64,000 nucleotides of DNA from Camelus bactrianus (GCF_048773025.1 NC_133543.1:58566104-58630103), one strand, 5' to 3'; positions 1-11,732 are shown, counted from the first letter of the stretch. Notes: a model not told the origin generated them from the sequence alone. Made by a program: numbers and translations.

Positions 1-277
1 GAGCAGGCTGATTTCAGATAAGGGGGCACTACAGCCCAAGACTGAGAAGAACACTCAAATTAGGTCCAAGTGTGGCCGCTTTCACAATTACCACGTTTTC
101 AGCACCCCATTCACTCTCTTAAAATGATTCAGGACCAACAGAGACACAAAAGACTCAGTCTTAGAGGCTACAATAGACAGATACTGATAAAGACAACTTC
201 TAAATTAAACGGTGTGGAAAGAAGATGCAGAGGAAACACATGCAAACTCATTTCTCCCCTCACTTCCGGTCAGATAC

Positions 278-379
278 CTTCGTGCCGCATGACTTCCACT
301 CTTTGAGGAACTGCAACAGATAGTTTTTCCTCAGCAGCAAATCTTTTTTCTTCTACGACAGTTTTCTTAGAAACTTCAG
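278..379 (-). CDS. TTN: PEVK exon (AEVSKK type)
   Basis: Encodes 34 residues starting AEVSKKTVVEEKRF and ending PQRVEVMRHE. It is richer in hydrophobic and acidic residues than the VPE-type repeats. PEVK segments are disordered, polyproline-rich entropic springs of the I-band. This is the last PEVK exon in the window; the next would lie beyond position 1. Confidence 0.93.
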
Positions 380-629
380 CTTTAAGAAAGCATTAAAGTG
401 GAAGTTTAAACATCAAGAATCTTAACAGTTCTCTCTCCCTAAAGTTGGGGGAAGATTAGCACAGTACACCACTTTCACTAGCAAAATGGGAAACAAGTAC
501 ACATCACGAGTACATACACACAAAAATTCTATCTGAAGAGAGACAAAGGGTGGGTACAAGAAGACACCAGATAGGAAAAAGAATCCACTGGCTAAAAGAC
601 TTTTGTCAGAGGCTTGAAACAAATCCTAC

Positions 630-713
630 CTCGGGGAGGAGGGGCTTTCTTAGCGACAGGAACTGGCACAGGAACTTTCTCCTCTGGGACAGGTTTCTTG
701 GGCAGAGCTGGCA
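630..713 (-). CDS. TTN: PEVK repeat exon, 28 residues
   Basis: Starts VPALPKKPVPEEKVPVPV and ends KKAPPPR. It is a standard 28-residue PEVK module with the VP(E/A)xPKK start. Acceptor AG lies at 714-715 and donor GT at 628-629. Confidence 0.94.
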
Positions 714-883
714 CTTTAAAAACATTGTGCACTTTTAGAACCTCACTGTTATCTCACTGAAGCCCAACACGAAACACAGATACATACTCACAGTGCACAT
801 ATGTCACAAAACTAACAAAATCATCATTTGCCTTGGAACATAATATTATAAAGGTGATTCTTGGGAAGATGGAGAGACAATAC

Positions 884-964
884 CTTTTGGTGGTGGAACT
901 TCCTCCTCTTTCCGAGGAACAGGTCTTTTTTCTTCGGGAACTTTCTTCTTTGGTATTTCTGGCA
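884..964 (-). CDS. TTN: PEVK repeat exon, 27 residues
   Basis: Starts VPEIPKKKVPEEKRPVPR and ends EEEVPPPK, with alternating Lys/Arg and Glu patches and Pro about every third residue. In the family such charge patterning sets the stiffness of the spring. Confidence 0.94.
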
Positions 965-1109
965 CTTAAAGGATAGTATTTGATTTAAAAATTCTCAGAA
1001 GGGCAAAGTAAATGAGTAACACAGAAATGGTAGGCCCATGAAAGAACACATGCAATTAAAGAAGCTTGAAGGGAAGACAAGGTTATCTCATGGAGATAGG
1101 ACTGGGTAC

Positions 1110-1190
1110 CTGCTGGTGGGGGAGATTCCTCTCTTTCAGTGATGACGGTTACTTTTTCTTCTGTGACAACCCTCTTCTGTACTTCAGGAA
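1110..1190 (-). CDS. TTN: PEVK repeat exon, 27 residues
   Basis: Starts VPEVQKRVVTEEKVTVIT and ends EREESPPPA. It belongs to the VPEVQK sub-type, with a beta-prone VTVIT stretch in the middle, like the exon at 5090-5170. Confidence 0.94.
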
Positions 1191-1413
1191 CTTGAAAAGA
1201 CATTAATTTTTACAGTTGACTTCATATTTTCCAAAGTAGCTAATGGCCAGTTATTTTGTAAGAAAGTAGGCAGGTGGACAGGCACTTTTGTTGAATTCTT
1301 ACACCATAAAACATTCATTTGGAATTACACAAACTAAATCAACAGATAATTAAACACAAAAATGTTTCGGACTCAAGATGTAAAAATAGAGCTTCTTTAC
1401 TAAGTCACTATAC

Positions 1414-1497
1414 CTTTAGCTGGTGGAGCTTCCTTTTTCTTTGGAACAGGAACAGGAACCTTTTCTTCAGGGACAGGTTTCTTGGTCACCTCTGGGA
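1414..1497 (-). CDS. TTN: PEVK repeat exon, 28 residues
   Basis: Starts VPEVTKKPVPEEKVPVPV and ends PKKKEAPPAK. It is a classic PPAK-ending PEVK module. Confidence 0.94.
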
Positions 1498-3504
1498 CTT
1501 AAAGTTTTGAAAATAAAATGTTAGTTCAGATATAGATCACTTTTATGAATGGACAGAGGCACATACACAAATCTTTATGTAGTTGTTACAGATTTTCTAT
1601 GCATTGGCAAAATAATGCAGAAAATTAAACTATTGTGTTCTAAAGGTCACAACGTGGTAAATGTCCCAAGTAATGTTACAGAGGCCTTCAGACAATTAAA
1701 AATGAGTTATATACAAGAAGAATGTGTACAGAATTCATTCTTTCTCTATGTATTAGTACACTTTTGATAAAAACTAATTAGTCAGTAATTACACGAACAA
1801 TATAGCGTGTGGGTATGGTATATAGAAAAATCTCGAGAAATGGAGTCTATGAAATCTCGAGAAATGGAGTCTATAATGACAATGGGTGGAATTTACCTAA
1901 GACTACCTTTGACTAAGATGTTGTTAGAACCGTTGTATATCTTTATCGTTACTATTTTTTTCCATTTATCTTCTGGTTTTTTTTTTTTTTTTTTTTTGGT
2001 GTAGTGTGTACAAAACTCAAGAAACACTTATGCTAGGGTAGCTCTCTCAATCTGACATCCGTGTGTCAGTGGCTTTGGGGAGTTCTGTATGCAAAATTTT
2101 GTGGATATGTATATATGTGTTTTTCTCTAAGATAATCTCCCTAGTTTTCTACAGGGTCTATGACCCAAAAAGTGTTTACAAATGGGTTTAATTTACATCT
2201 TCTAAGTGTTGATGATGGTGAGGTTTTAACTGGCAGATGTAGCTTATCAGCAGGCATTATCGGTAAAAATTGCTTCCATTTTAAATAAGATATTGACAGT
2301 TTTCATGAACCCCTGCACCTCTACACTTGTATTTGTAGTATCTTGATATAATTATACAGATACACATTTATGCGTGTACATCATATGTTGTGCATACATG
2401 AGAGGTTTATACATACATGTTACTAAATGTATTTATTTTTATGAATAAATAAGACATGTTTCTTTGTCTCCTTAGGAGTGACCAAGAGACTTTGGTATTA
2501 GTACTGGTTTTCATAATATAACCTTTTGATTATAATCATTATATTTTATTTTCACATAATCATTATTATTTTAATGATTAGGTAATTAGAGATTATTCTT
2601 TAAAAATCATTTGATAAAAAACTCTGAAATAGCCAGGAGCCTGAGAAAGACAGAAGTAGATCTGATTCGGGAAGAAAATGAAAATATAGAGAAATCAGGC
2701 AAAGGGGAGAACAACTTAAAATGCATGATTTCAGTAAGTCTGCTTTCTCCCAAGCTGGATTATGCTGAATTTCTCTGTAACTGACCAGATATGTGTGGTT
2801 TGTAGCTGCATAACCTCCATGAAGTAGTGTCTTTTATCACAAAACCCCCAAAACCAACCAAATCCAAAAAAGCATAGCAAGGATTAGCACATCTGAATCC
2901 AAACATACCTATCTAAAAGGTTCCCTGACTCACTAATTAGATAATTGTAACATTTACGGCAAATATTGATGTTCAATTAATGTCTCAAGAAACATGGTGA
3001 AAAGTGTCAAAAACTGAGGTTTCCAACTACTCAAGAGCACGGATTATTGACTTTTCAGAGGAGTGGCAGTTACCAGCAGCACTGTGCACGTCTTTATCTA
3101 GTTAACATTCAGTTCTGCCAAACTCTCTCCGGTATCTCACTGTAACTCAGGAAATGTTTTTTATTAAGAACAAGTCATATAGTTCAGGGGTGAAAGGGTT
3201 TTTCTTAGAAGCATCCCTGTAGGATATGAGTTTCACAAATAGTTCTTCTTTCTCGAAGAGAAGGAAGATATTAAAAATTTAAGATAGCAGTTTGATATAG
3301 TTACTTTTAAAAACAGCTTCTTTTAATGTTTGGTATCATAAATAATGTATGTCAAGAGTACAGTTCCTGAAGCTGACAAACAAATGAAAACACCAGGGGC
3401 ATGTAAAAGACACGAAATAAAAAGACAGCATAGTACAAAGACTGTATAAAACAAAGGACTGGCATGTGGGGCAAAGGGCTGCCCAGTGATCAGTTCTGGT
3501 GTAC
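1498..3504 (-). other. PEVK intron, 2.0 kb
   Basis: No exon-like PEVK segment was found. The intron holds a 24-bp tandem duplication (1828-1874) and a 21-base T run (1977-1997). The rest is AT-rich sequence without recognised repeats. Confidence 0.6.
1828..1874. repeat. Two-copy 24-bp tandem repeat
   Basis: The unit, which contains the palindrome TCTCGAGA, occurs at 1828-1851 and again at 1852-1874, the second copy one base short of a full match. It looks like a simple replication-slippage duplication inside an intron. Confidence 0.9.
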
Positions 3505-3588
3505 CTTTCGGGGGAGCGGGAGGTTCCTTCTTGGGCACAGGAACTGGCTTTTTCTCCTCTGGCACAGGTTTCTTTGGAACTTCAGGAA
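3505..3588 (-). CDS. TTN: PEVK repeat exon, 28 residues
   Basis: Starts VPEVPKKPVPEEKKPVPV and ends KKEPPAPPK. It is a canonical PEVK module. Confidence 0.94.
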
Positions 3589-3987
3589 CTTTAAAGACAC
3601 CATTGTTGAAACAATGTTGAGAACTCTAGTCTCCTTCTGAGATACTTACGATTACATTAAAGCTTAACTCCTCAATAAGAGTGTAAGAATTTAGGAAGTA
3701 ATTTAATATGCTCTACCCGTAATGAAAATCCATGCTAAGTACATCAGTACCATAGAGACACTACATATATTACATGAAGCCAACAAAGACCCAATCAACA
3801 TGGTCTGGAGTCTTAAAGTGTTATTGGCACTTACATAACATATTGCCACGAATTAATGAAATCAACATACACAGAATTAAATATATTACAAATGGTTTAC
3901 AGGTGCTATTCCATTAACACAGATCCCATAGAAAAAGGTACAAGAAGACAGACACTGTGACTTTTTTTTTCAAAACTATGATTCTAC

Positions 3988-4071
3988 CTTTGGCTGGTGG
4001 GGGTTCCACCTTTTTAGGAACGGGAACAGGGACCACTTCTTCTGGGACTGGTTTCTTGGGTGGCTCAGGGA
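3988..4071 (-). CDS. TTN: PEVK repeat exon, 28 residues
   Basis: Starts VPEPPKKPVPEEVVPVPV and ends KKVEPPPAK. It is a canonical PEVK module with a VVPVPVP core. Confidence 0.94.
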
Positions 4072-5089
4072 CTTTAAAAAAAAAAATGGGCAGTTGTTGA
4101 GAAATTGTGCATTTTGATAAGGCATATGCTGTTACGAGACTCAAAGAGTAGACATTCTGGTTTTATACCAATTGAATGCAAGAAAGTTATGTGTTACAAA
4201 CAAGGATAAAAGGCAAGGGACCAGTAGCTAATTAGAAACTGCTGTGGCTGTTATTCACTTCTAACTGCAGGAACCTCCACCTTCCTCAGAACAAGTAGGA
4301 GTAGGAGGAGCATCCCTTCCTCAGAGGTGCAGTGCCTGCTCCTCAGACACCAGTTTTAGAAACTTTTATAAAGCAGCTGTGTTATAACAATTGCATTAGA
4401 CTATCTTAAATAATTTTTGTATTCTAATCGTTTAACAATTTGACTGGGGGTGGGAGAGATTGGTGGTGGGAGGAGAGCCCTAATTTGTTTCTGCTGCCGA
4501 TTTCCAAGTTCCGACTACCCTGGTGGTGCAAATACACACATCCTGGCTAAAAGCCTTGACACTGCTGTTGTAGAGTTGGGAGGGGATACGCAGCAGTGCA
4601 CAACCACCCAGTATTTCCACCACACAGATGCAACTGACAAACAACTTCAGAAACATAGACAGCAGTAAAATAGGAAGTAGTGAGTTTTGAGCATTTATTA
4701 ACGTAGTTTTAAATATAATTTATTTAATTGTAAGTTTATATAATGTAACTTTTAATCATGGAGGTGTTAAACGCTGGTTAGCAAAATTCCTGAAAATCTA
4801 ACCATCAGCTCTGGTGAGCGGGTATCAGCTGGCTCCAGGACATTGCATTTCCATTTCCTAATAGCTGGTCACTAGATTGTAAGCTCTCTGAAGTGGGGCG
4901 GGGGGCAGAGCCTCCAAGAATTCTCATTCCTCTCTCTGGGACCCTCTTCATGGTCTCCTCATCCCCCTGTGAGGTTCTTTATATACAGTGGCTCTAGGTC
5001 TGCAGACTGTGTGACTAAATCTATTAAATATTCAGATATTTACTATGGAACTTTTAAAAGATTTTAAACTTAGAATGAATCACTAATAC
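4072..5089 (-). other. PEVK intron with decayed exon-like stretch
   Basis: It holds a PEVK-exon-like remnant at about 4258-4350 (separate entry). Around 4868-4905 a short stretch resembles the shared 3-prime end of old MIR/L2 elements, but this is too weak to call. Nothing else was recognised. Confidence 0.5.
4258..4350 (-). pseudogene. Possible decayed PEVK exon
   Basis: On the minus strand this stretch resembles a PEVK module without a clean frame: a GAGGAAG-rich start, a CTCCTACTCCTAC section like the PVPVP core, then AAGGTGGAGGTTCCTGCAG, close to the KVExPPAK end of neighbouring exons. A GT follows near the expected place. No good AG acceptor is seen at the other end, and the reading frame has a stop. 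I infer a duplicated and then lost exon; chance similarity in a GA-rich intron is the alternative. Confidence 0.3.
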
Positions 5090-5170
5090 CTTTAGGTGGA
5101 GGCTCAGTCTTTTTGGAAACAGCGACGTGAACTTTCTCTTCGGTAATGATTTTCTTTTGTACTTCGGGGA
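5090..5170 (-). CDS. TTN: PEVK repeat exon, 27 residues
   Basis: Starts VPEVQKKIITEEKVHVAV and ends SKKTEPPPK. It is of the VPEVQK sub-type, related to 1110-1190. Confidence 0.94.
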
Positions 5171-5401
5171 CTTTAAAAAATGTACATTTTAGTTACTGGT
5201 GTGCCGTACTGTGGGTGGTAATTATAATTTACAAAGAGTATTTAAATGCAAATTTAAACAGACAAATGTGAAATGAAAAGATGACAGATTCACAAGGAGA
5301 CAGGGATGGCCACACAATCACAGCTTAGGTAAGAAGAAGAGGGATACGTATCCATCAGAAGCCCTTCCATTTGAGTCCCCAGATTCAAATGTGCCTGATA
5401 C

Positions 5402-5488
5402 CTGTGACTGACACCTCCTCCTCTGTGTGAGAAGCAAGGAACATCTTTTCTTCTGAAATAACCATCTTCTTTGTATGTACAGCCGGTA
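5402..5488 (-). CDS. TTN: PEVK exon, divergent (VPAVHTKK)
   Basis: Encodes 29 residues, starting VPAVHTKKMVISEEKMFL and ending HTEEEVSVT. It has few prolines and more hydrophobic residues than the repeat modules, as in the human 5-prime PEVK. Confidence 0.93.
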
Positions 5489-6099
5489 CTTTAAAGAGAG
5501 TATTTCACATTAGTACATCTTTTTCCAGGTTGAGACATCAGATCAAATACACGGGTTGTACACTATATTTAAGTCCTTAGACACAGAAGGAGTGGGTTAA
5601 TAAGACAGCTTGAGAACAAGTTCAGCATTGACAAGAAGACAAAGCGTGTTTTGATCTACAGGAACAAACAACCCATGCAGCCTTTATCAAACAGTATTAA
5701 ATGGGAATCAAATAGACACAACTTCTTCACACGGGATGTGGTGCTTTCCCAAATCCATTAGGGTTTATTCATACAAGTGAGAGGATGGGGACCATTATAT
5801 GGAATGGAATGCATTGCATAGTAAAGTTAGAAGACTAGTGATCAAACACAAAACCTTCCTTAAATTTAAAAAAAAAATTATGTAATTTTAAAGCCAAACT
5901 AAAAACATAGATAATGTTATTATTAACTTAAATTATATAAATGTGCAATGTCAAATGTATATTATATAATATAATGTACATAATATGTATTTATTTTGGT
6001 GATTTCAGATTCGTGAATTGTTCAGGACTATATGTATACATAACCATATACATCAATAAAAATGTTTAAAACTTGTAGCTAAAAGACAAAAATGTATAC
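5489..6099 (-). other. PEVK intron, 0.6 kb
   Basis: Very AT-rich, with TATA-like stretches around 5930-6000. No feature was recognised. Confidence 0.6.
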
Positions 6100-6177
6100 C
6101 TTTCACTTCAATAACTTCTTCCTGCACTGGAGTCCGAGAAGGTTTTTGTGGAACAATCTTCTTTGAAACTTCAGGTA
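6100..6177 (-). CDS. TTN: PEVK exon, 26 residues
   Basis: Starts VPEVSKKIVPQKPSRTPV and ends EEVIEVK. Confidence 0.93.
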
Positions 6178-6342
6178 CTTAAAAAATATGTACAAATATA
6201 TTTGTATTGTGAAGAATATTGTTTTGCACAAAAGTTTAAAATATATTAGTTTAGAGGACTATATAAACAACTAACATGTGACTATATATCAATAAACAGG
6301 TTACTTGTGTACATGGTACTAGGATGTTTTAAATGATAATAC

Positions 6343-6420
6343 CTTTGGTGACTTGAACTTTTTCTTCTTCCATTCTTCGAGAAGTCTTTTCAATTTTTTC
6401 AACTATGGGCTTCTTTACAA
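6343..6420 (-). CDS. TTN: PEVK exon, 26 residues
   Basis: Starts VVKKPIVEKIEKTSRRME and ends EEKVQVTK. It is basic and then acidic, with a single proline, so it is less PEVK-like than the later repeats. Its place in the known order supports the call. Confidence 0.92.
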
Positions 6421-6787
6421 CTGCAAGCATTTTAAAGAAATTGCAGTACTTTTAGAATTTCTATTAAAATAGTCTCTTTTTCTCTCATTTTTTTTTAAAA
6501 AAGAGAGAGACACGTTTGTTGCACTGAAGTTTAAGTACAAGCTTCTGTACCTCAAGTATTTTGGTTATATTTTATTGTATATTTACCATAACAATCTTTT
6601 TATCATCTTTTTATGTTTGCATTAAATTAATCAGGTAGATAGTCTTAGGGAAAAAATCATTGCTACAATGAAGCTTTGAGAAGAAGTTGTGCCTATTGGA
6701 TTGAACTGGTGATTCATACATCTTTGCCCACAAGCTGTGATAACGATGTTGATGCTCTGACCTATTGACATCATTCTGACGACATAC

Positions 6788-6850
6788 CTTTAGGAGGTGG
6801 TGCTGCTTTCTTTTCGGGCACTTTTGCTGGAATTTTCCTCTCTTGTGATT
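6788..6850 (-). CDS. TTN: PEVK exon, 21 residues
   Basis: Starts ESQERKIPAKVPEKKAA and ends PPPK. Its first codon is completed by the last G of the glutamate-rich exon at 7291-7710. Confidence 0.93.
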
Positions 6851-7290
6851 CTTTAACAAAAACACAGGAATAAGAAGGGGTGCTTGAGTAGGTAGGTTCT
6901 ACTAGAGTGTATCAATTGGCAAATGATATAAGTTAAGAGTAACACTGAACTGTGTAAATTATTGTATATTTGGGAACTTTACTGCTAAAGGGATTTTTCC
7001 TGCTGGATTTAGAAGCAGGATCAAACAGAGATGCAGCAAGGCAGTGAAAGTAAAACTTGAACTTCCGCATTAGAAAAGGGCACTTGCAATTTAGTCTCCA
7101 TAATAGGATGAAATGATTCAACTTACAATGTCATGAAAGTAACTGAAGAAAACAACTGTTAAAGCTTCTAAAGATTCCTAACTTTAAAAAATGCAAATGG
7201 TCATCTATTTCATATCTATTGTAAATCAGGTTAATAACACTGAAAATATCAAGAACTGAGCAAAAATGAGGAAGAGAGAAAAAAAATTAC

Positions 7291-7710
7291 CCAATGAATA
7301 CACTCCTTCATAAACCTCCTTTTGAACTTGGATGACCTCTCCTTCTTGATAAGTCTCTTCCCATTCTTCCTCCTCTTCGTCATAACCTTCTGCCCTTTCA
7401 TAGTATTCTTGCCCTTCTTCAAAATCTTCTTCCCATTCCTCGTGAACTTCCCTTTCAGCTTCGACCTTGGTCTCTTCATAGTCTTCATCTGGTTCCTCAT
7501 AATAAGGTTCCTCAAATGGCTCTGTGTATGGTTCCATCTCTAGTTCGTCATAAGGTTCTTCCACAGATTCTATGAAAAGTCTCTTCTCCTCATAGACTGC
7601 TTGCTTTTTCTCATACACAGCTTCTTTTTCTTTCTGAACCTCCTTCTTTCTGGTTATGGTTGTGATTTTCACTTCTTCCGCCTTGGAGGATACATCGATA
7701 ATTTCAGCAG
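7291..7710 (-). CDS. TTN: Glutamate-rich PEVK exon (poly-E motif)
   Basis: A 420-bp exon, the largest PEVK exon here. It starts AAEIIDVSSKAEEVK, has a basic ITRKKEVQKEK stretch, then about 80 residues dominated by Glu, Asp and Tyr (EEPYDELEMEPYTEPFEEPY and onward), and ends KEVYEGVYSL. Poly-E segments alternate with basic PEVK modules in titin and are thought to give electrostatic interactions within the spring. The human exon, as I remember it, ends KEVYE. Here the bases after that GAAG are GA, not GT, and the next usable in-frame donor (TTGG|GTAATT) adds five codons. The acceptor is TTTTAG at the 7711 end. Confidence 0.9.
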
Positions 7711-8575
7711 CTAAAATAAATAAATAAATTTTAAAAGATAATATTAGCATATTAATTATATCCATATAGTTATTTCACTAAATGAAAGTCAATGTGGTAA
7801 AGCAATATCAGTATTTCAGATCTCAGCATTATATTGATCATTTACATTTTTTGTGTTGGTTCTGTTTGCATTTTTGTCTATTATGGAACACAGTCAGGAG
7901 TGTCAAGATATACTCTCCTCTTAACTTGAGGGTTTTTCTGGTGTGAACAAAATGGCATTTGGCAAATATTATCAAATAGAACACATCTTCCATTGTTTTA
8001 GGAGAGCTCCAGGGTGCAAAATCCTTAGTTCTTTTCCCCATGGATTATCTTAATATTTGATCATTTTATGGAATTTATATTTAATATTTCTAGTTATTTA
8101 AATGTCCAATTATTCTTTTAAAAACAGTATTAATTTTAAAGCTACATTTTAGACTATCGACTATAACTCTTCAGTTTAATAAAGATAATATTTAGAATTA
8201 TGTAACCAAATCAATCCATTGCTTTTATAGAACAACTTAAAGAAAATGAAGGCTAACATTATTTATATGATTCTTAACATTTGCCTTAGCTACAGCTGAA
8301 ACAATCAGGGGTGACCCCTCCCTCTCTAGCCCTCAGCACTTCTTTCCCCGTGCTCCTTGCCCTGAGGCTGCACAAACGTCTGCCTGTGTTTCCTTTCCTG
8401 GTATCAGAGCAACAGGTAGTAGCCATCCCTGCTAATGCTAATTTTACTAGAGCAGAGGAGATGCTACAACTTTGCAGGAAGTGAGAAGCCTGATACACAG
8501 AAATAAGAATACAATGCAGAGATGCAGCTCTCAGAAATAGAGTCAAATATTTAATAATTTAGTAATTGCATTTAC
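7711..8575 (-). other. PEVK intron, 0.9 kb
   Basis: AT-rich on both sides of a GC-richer patch at about 8300-8440. Neither coding sequence nor a known repeat was recognised. Confidence 0.5.
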
Positions 8576-8629
8576 CTTTTGCTGGAATTAAAGCAGTAGG
8601 AGGTGGGGGCTTCTTGGCAACCTCTGGGA
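8576..8629 (-). CDS. TTN: PEVK exon, 18 residues
   Basis: Reads VPEVAKKPPPPTALIPAK in full. It is a short proline-rich module just upstream of the glutamate-rich exon in the transcript. Confidence 0.92.
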
Positions 8630-9632
8630 CTGTAAAAACATAAAGCAGACATTTATTTTTAGATTATGCATTTTTTAATGCTTACTAACCTTGCACACCC
8701 TTATTAGTCACGTGTATGACCTGATGCTACTAGTCATATATCAAAGACTTATATAATGTCCAAATTTAGCTCCCCAGAAATGCTATGCAATGCTGTATTA
8801 ATGAGAATGCAGGGAGGCTGAAATTTTATTAGTTTAGGTTGATTTAAAACACTTTAAATTAACATGAAACATGAGAATATTCAATATGCCTAATGCTAAA
8901 AAATAACGCGTGTTTAATTTTTTCAGTGAATAACAGTAAAGTCCAGGCTTTTGAGCTGCTTCTTATTCTATAATGTTTCACAAATCACCAATCAGAAAGA
9001 AGTCTCAGTGAATGGTGCTTTGTGCTCCTGGATTCTCCTGTTAGGAGGTTCCTGTGCTCTAATCTTAGCCAAATAGCTTTCTTGGAGAAAAATATTTGTT
9101 TAAACCTAGTTATCCAATTTTCTTCCTAAAAACTTTCTAGGATAAAGAAAAAATAGTCATTAAATTGGTCCTCCTGCAAAATAGTTCTTTTTTTTTTTTT
9201 TTTCTGTAAGTACTGGCATTTAGCTCAGGTGAACCAGGAAGGATGCTGACTTTGGCTGGAGCCGCCCCTTGAAACCAGCACCAGCCCTTGACCTTCTATT
9301 GGTGCGACTCGATCAAGACAAGCTGTTGTACTAGACCAGCTGTTGCCTTCTTTAAATTACCATCCAGAGATAAGAAGAACTCTCTAGTGTTGCCATTGGG
9401 TGCTATGGGCAGACACAGGCACAAGGGGACAGGGGAAGAAAAAAGGGGTGTGGCAAGAAAGTTGAGAAAGAAAAAGTAAAAACTGAGTCAAAGAGGAGGG
9501 TGAGAATGAGTGAAGGATACGGTACCATTTTGTGAATTCACACTCTTACCCTTCCTCTCTCTTCCACTATTTGGGATTTAAATGTTAACCAAGAGAAAGG
9601 CAGTAAGACTGAATTTTGATTAACTGTACTAC
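8630..9632 (-). other. PEVK intron, 1.0 kb
   Basis: It contains a long T run near 9187-9205 followed by GC-richer sequence to about 9460. No repeat family was recognised. Confidence 0.5.
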
Positions 9633-9698
9633 CTTCAGGTGGTGCCTCTTTGGGCTTTGCGACTCTTTTAGCATCTTTCTTCACAGCTTTTTTGGTCA
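9633..9698 (-). CDS. TTN: PEVK exon, 22 residues, lysine-rich
   Basis: Starts VTKKAVKKDAKRVAKPKE and ends APPE. It is strongly basic, next to the acidic exon 7291-7710. Confidence 0.92.
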
Positions 9699-11274
9699 CT
9701 GAAAAATGAGATATCAGATGTAAATTACTAAAATGTTTTCAGGAAACTAGGAGGTTTATTGAAATGGTTTATTTTTTTCACATGTTTTGATGGTAACAAG
9801 AGACTCTGCACATTATTCCAAGACACCTGTTTCAGAAAGACCTCGGACTTGAAAGCAGAAAACTTTTTTGGAAGGAGAGAGAATATGTAGGGTGATTTTA
9901 CATCTTCACTGATTTTATACTTGCTTAAAGTTTTCGAAACATCTAGGGTGAGCCTAAGTGATATCATGAATAGAAAAGGTACATCTTTTCTTCTTTGTTT
10001 CACTTAGGTAAGAACACTTTAAATATGTCAGGAAAAAGACTAAGAAGTGAATTAGTAACAGTAAAGTCCTATCTATGCTATAAGGTGGAAACTTTCTTTT
10101 ACTGTTGCTGACATTATACCCTGATCGTGGTCCCTGACCATAACTTGATTATGGCTCCTAGTACTCATGAATAAATAACACTGTTTTGCATTTTTAAAGC
10201 ACAATTTAATTTCTCAAGTTTCCCACTGGGTATTTAAACTTAGTCATGTTGACACTAACACTCAAAGAATAAATCATTAAGATAAATTATTATTCCTGAC
10301 AACAAATAGAAGTGGAAATCCATTTTACGAATTTTGATTCTTGCTCCTTTTTGCTATCAGAAGTAGATGAAATATAGTTAACTATATTCATATAAATTTA
10401 AAAAAATGTTTTTCTTTGTTATTGAGTCATAAAGCTGGAAGTGTCCTTTTTTTTAAACTGAATTTCCCCTGAAGCTGACTGAAAATTAGCTCAAGCTTTT
10501 GACACCAATTGCAGTGGTTATTAGGGGACTAGCGAGTCAAACCCTGGGAAACCACTACAGTAATGGTGGCTTGGCTTTGGAAAAATGTGACTTTGACATG
10601 TAGAATTTTTTTCCTGATGATGCTGGGAGAATTCTAACAGCAAGTCTGAACTCCCCAGAACTCTGGAAAGGAAGTCTGATGACTAATTAGTTGAGCAGCT
10701 TGGTGACACAAATAGTATAATTTATCTATTAAAACATTTGAAAAAGACAATTCTCTGGCACACTCAAGAGTTTACTGGAGAGCTCTTTCTTTAGCTTAAA
10801 GAAAAATGAAATCTATCAAAAATATTTTAAATCATAATTTTTGTATAAAATGGTGAATTTTAAAAAGTAGCTAATAGTGTAACTGAGAAAAAACACAAGC
10901 TATAATCTTCACCTTGACTATACCTAATATGTTTTATTTCTATAAGCTTCACTAGAATTTGATTCTATCATTTTATTGTTATGTATTGTAGTTAGGAAAA
11001 TATGAAATGTGTAATCAGTTTGCCACTAATGCTTAAGTTATTTCTTTAAAAATATTTTAATATTAAACATCGTATTTGGTTTGTCTGATGATTTTCAGAC
11101 TTTTAGGCGCATGTCTCACATAACTTAGTTAATACTTAGAGCAAATAATTCACATTTTAAAAGGCAGTTCAACCTGCTGACCACTAGAGGGCCAACGTGT
11201 TTCATTAAACAATTTTCTAGGTCTGCAATAGTTACATTCTCTATTTTGACATCCAGGCAAATAACATGTAATAC
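9699..11274 (-). other. PEVK intron, 1.6 kb
   Basis: AT-rich. No exon, RNA gene or repeat was recognised. Confidence 0.6.
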
Positions 11275-11358
11275 CTTCAATACGTTTTGCTGGTGGTTTC
11301 TTTTCTTCAGGTAATGGTAGCAACAGAGGGATAGGAGGAACAGCCGTAGGAGGAATTT
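11275..11358 (-). CDS. TTN: PEVK exon, proline/leucine-rich
   Basis: Starts EIPPTAVPPIPLLLPLPEEK and ends KKPPAKRIE. It is a 28-residue exon with a hydrophobic PIPLLLPLP core. Confidence 0.93.
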
Positions 11359-11672
11359 CTGAAGAAAATAAATGCCATTATAAGTAACATGGTTTGGTTT
11401 CTTATTTTGTGTGAAATACAATGAAAAGTCTCATGCATTTCTTGCAGTACTTCAAAAGTGTTAGAGTACCAATTCATCAATCAGAATAAAAATAGCACTT
11501 ATTTATAACTGTAACTACTCTTTTGCTTTGATTTGTAATCACACAGGCGAAGATGACGTGGATGGGTTTATTCTTGCTTTATGCTGCGGTTTGGCGTAGG
11601 TAATGTCCTGGCGGGGTTGGGGGGGGTGGAGTACTGCCGCTTCAGGCTCAGGAGTCGCGCGCTGGGACTTAC

Positions 11673-11732
11673 CTTCTGGTGGCACCGCTCTGATAGGCAT
11701 GGTGGGGATTGGAACTCTGGAATCAGGAATGT
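11673..11732 (-). CDS. TTN: PEVK exon, 20 residues
   Basis: Reads DIPDSRVPIPTMPIRAVPPE in full. It is one of the first proline-rich modules after N2A. Confidence 0.93.

Noticed and set aside
4868-4905. MIR or L2 3-prime-end remnant
   Set aside because: The resemblance (TAGATTGTAAGCTCTCTGA and a G-rich run) is short and could not be extended on either side.
7249-7515. Lys/Arg-rich minus-strand frame within the glutamate-rich PEVK exon
   Set aside because: It is the alternative frame of GAA/GAG-rich sequence; the titin frame with matching splice phases explains the region.
9187-9460. Retroposed sequence next to a long T run
   Set aside because: No gene or repeat family was recognised in the adjoining sequence, and no target duplication was found.
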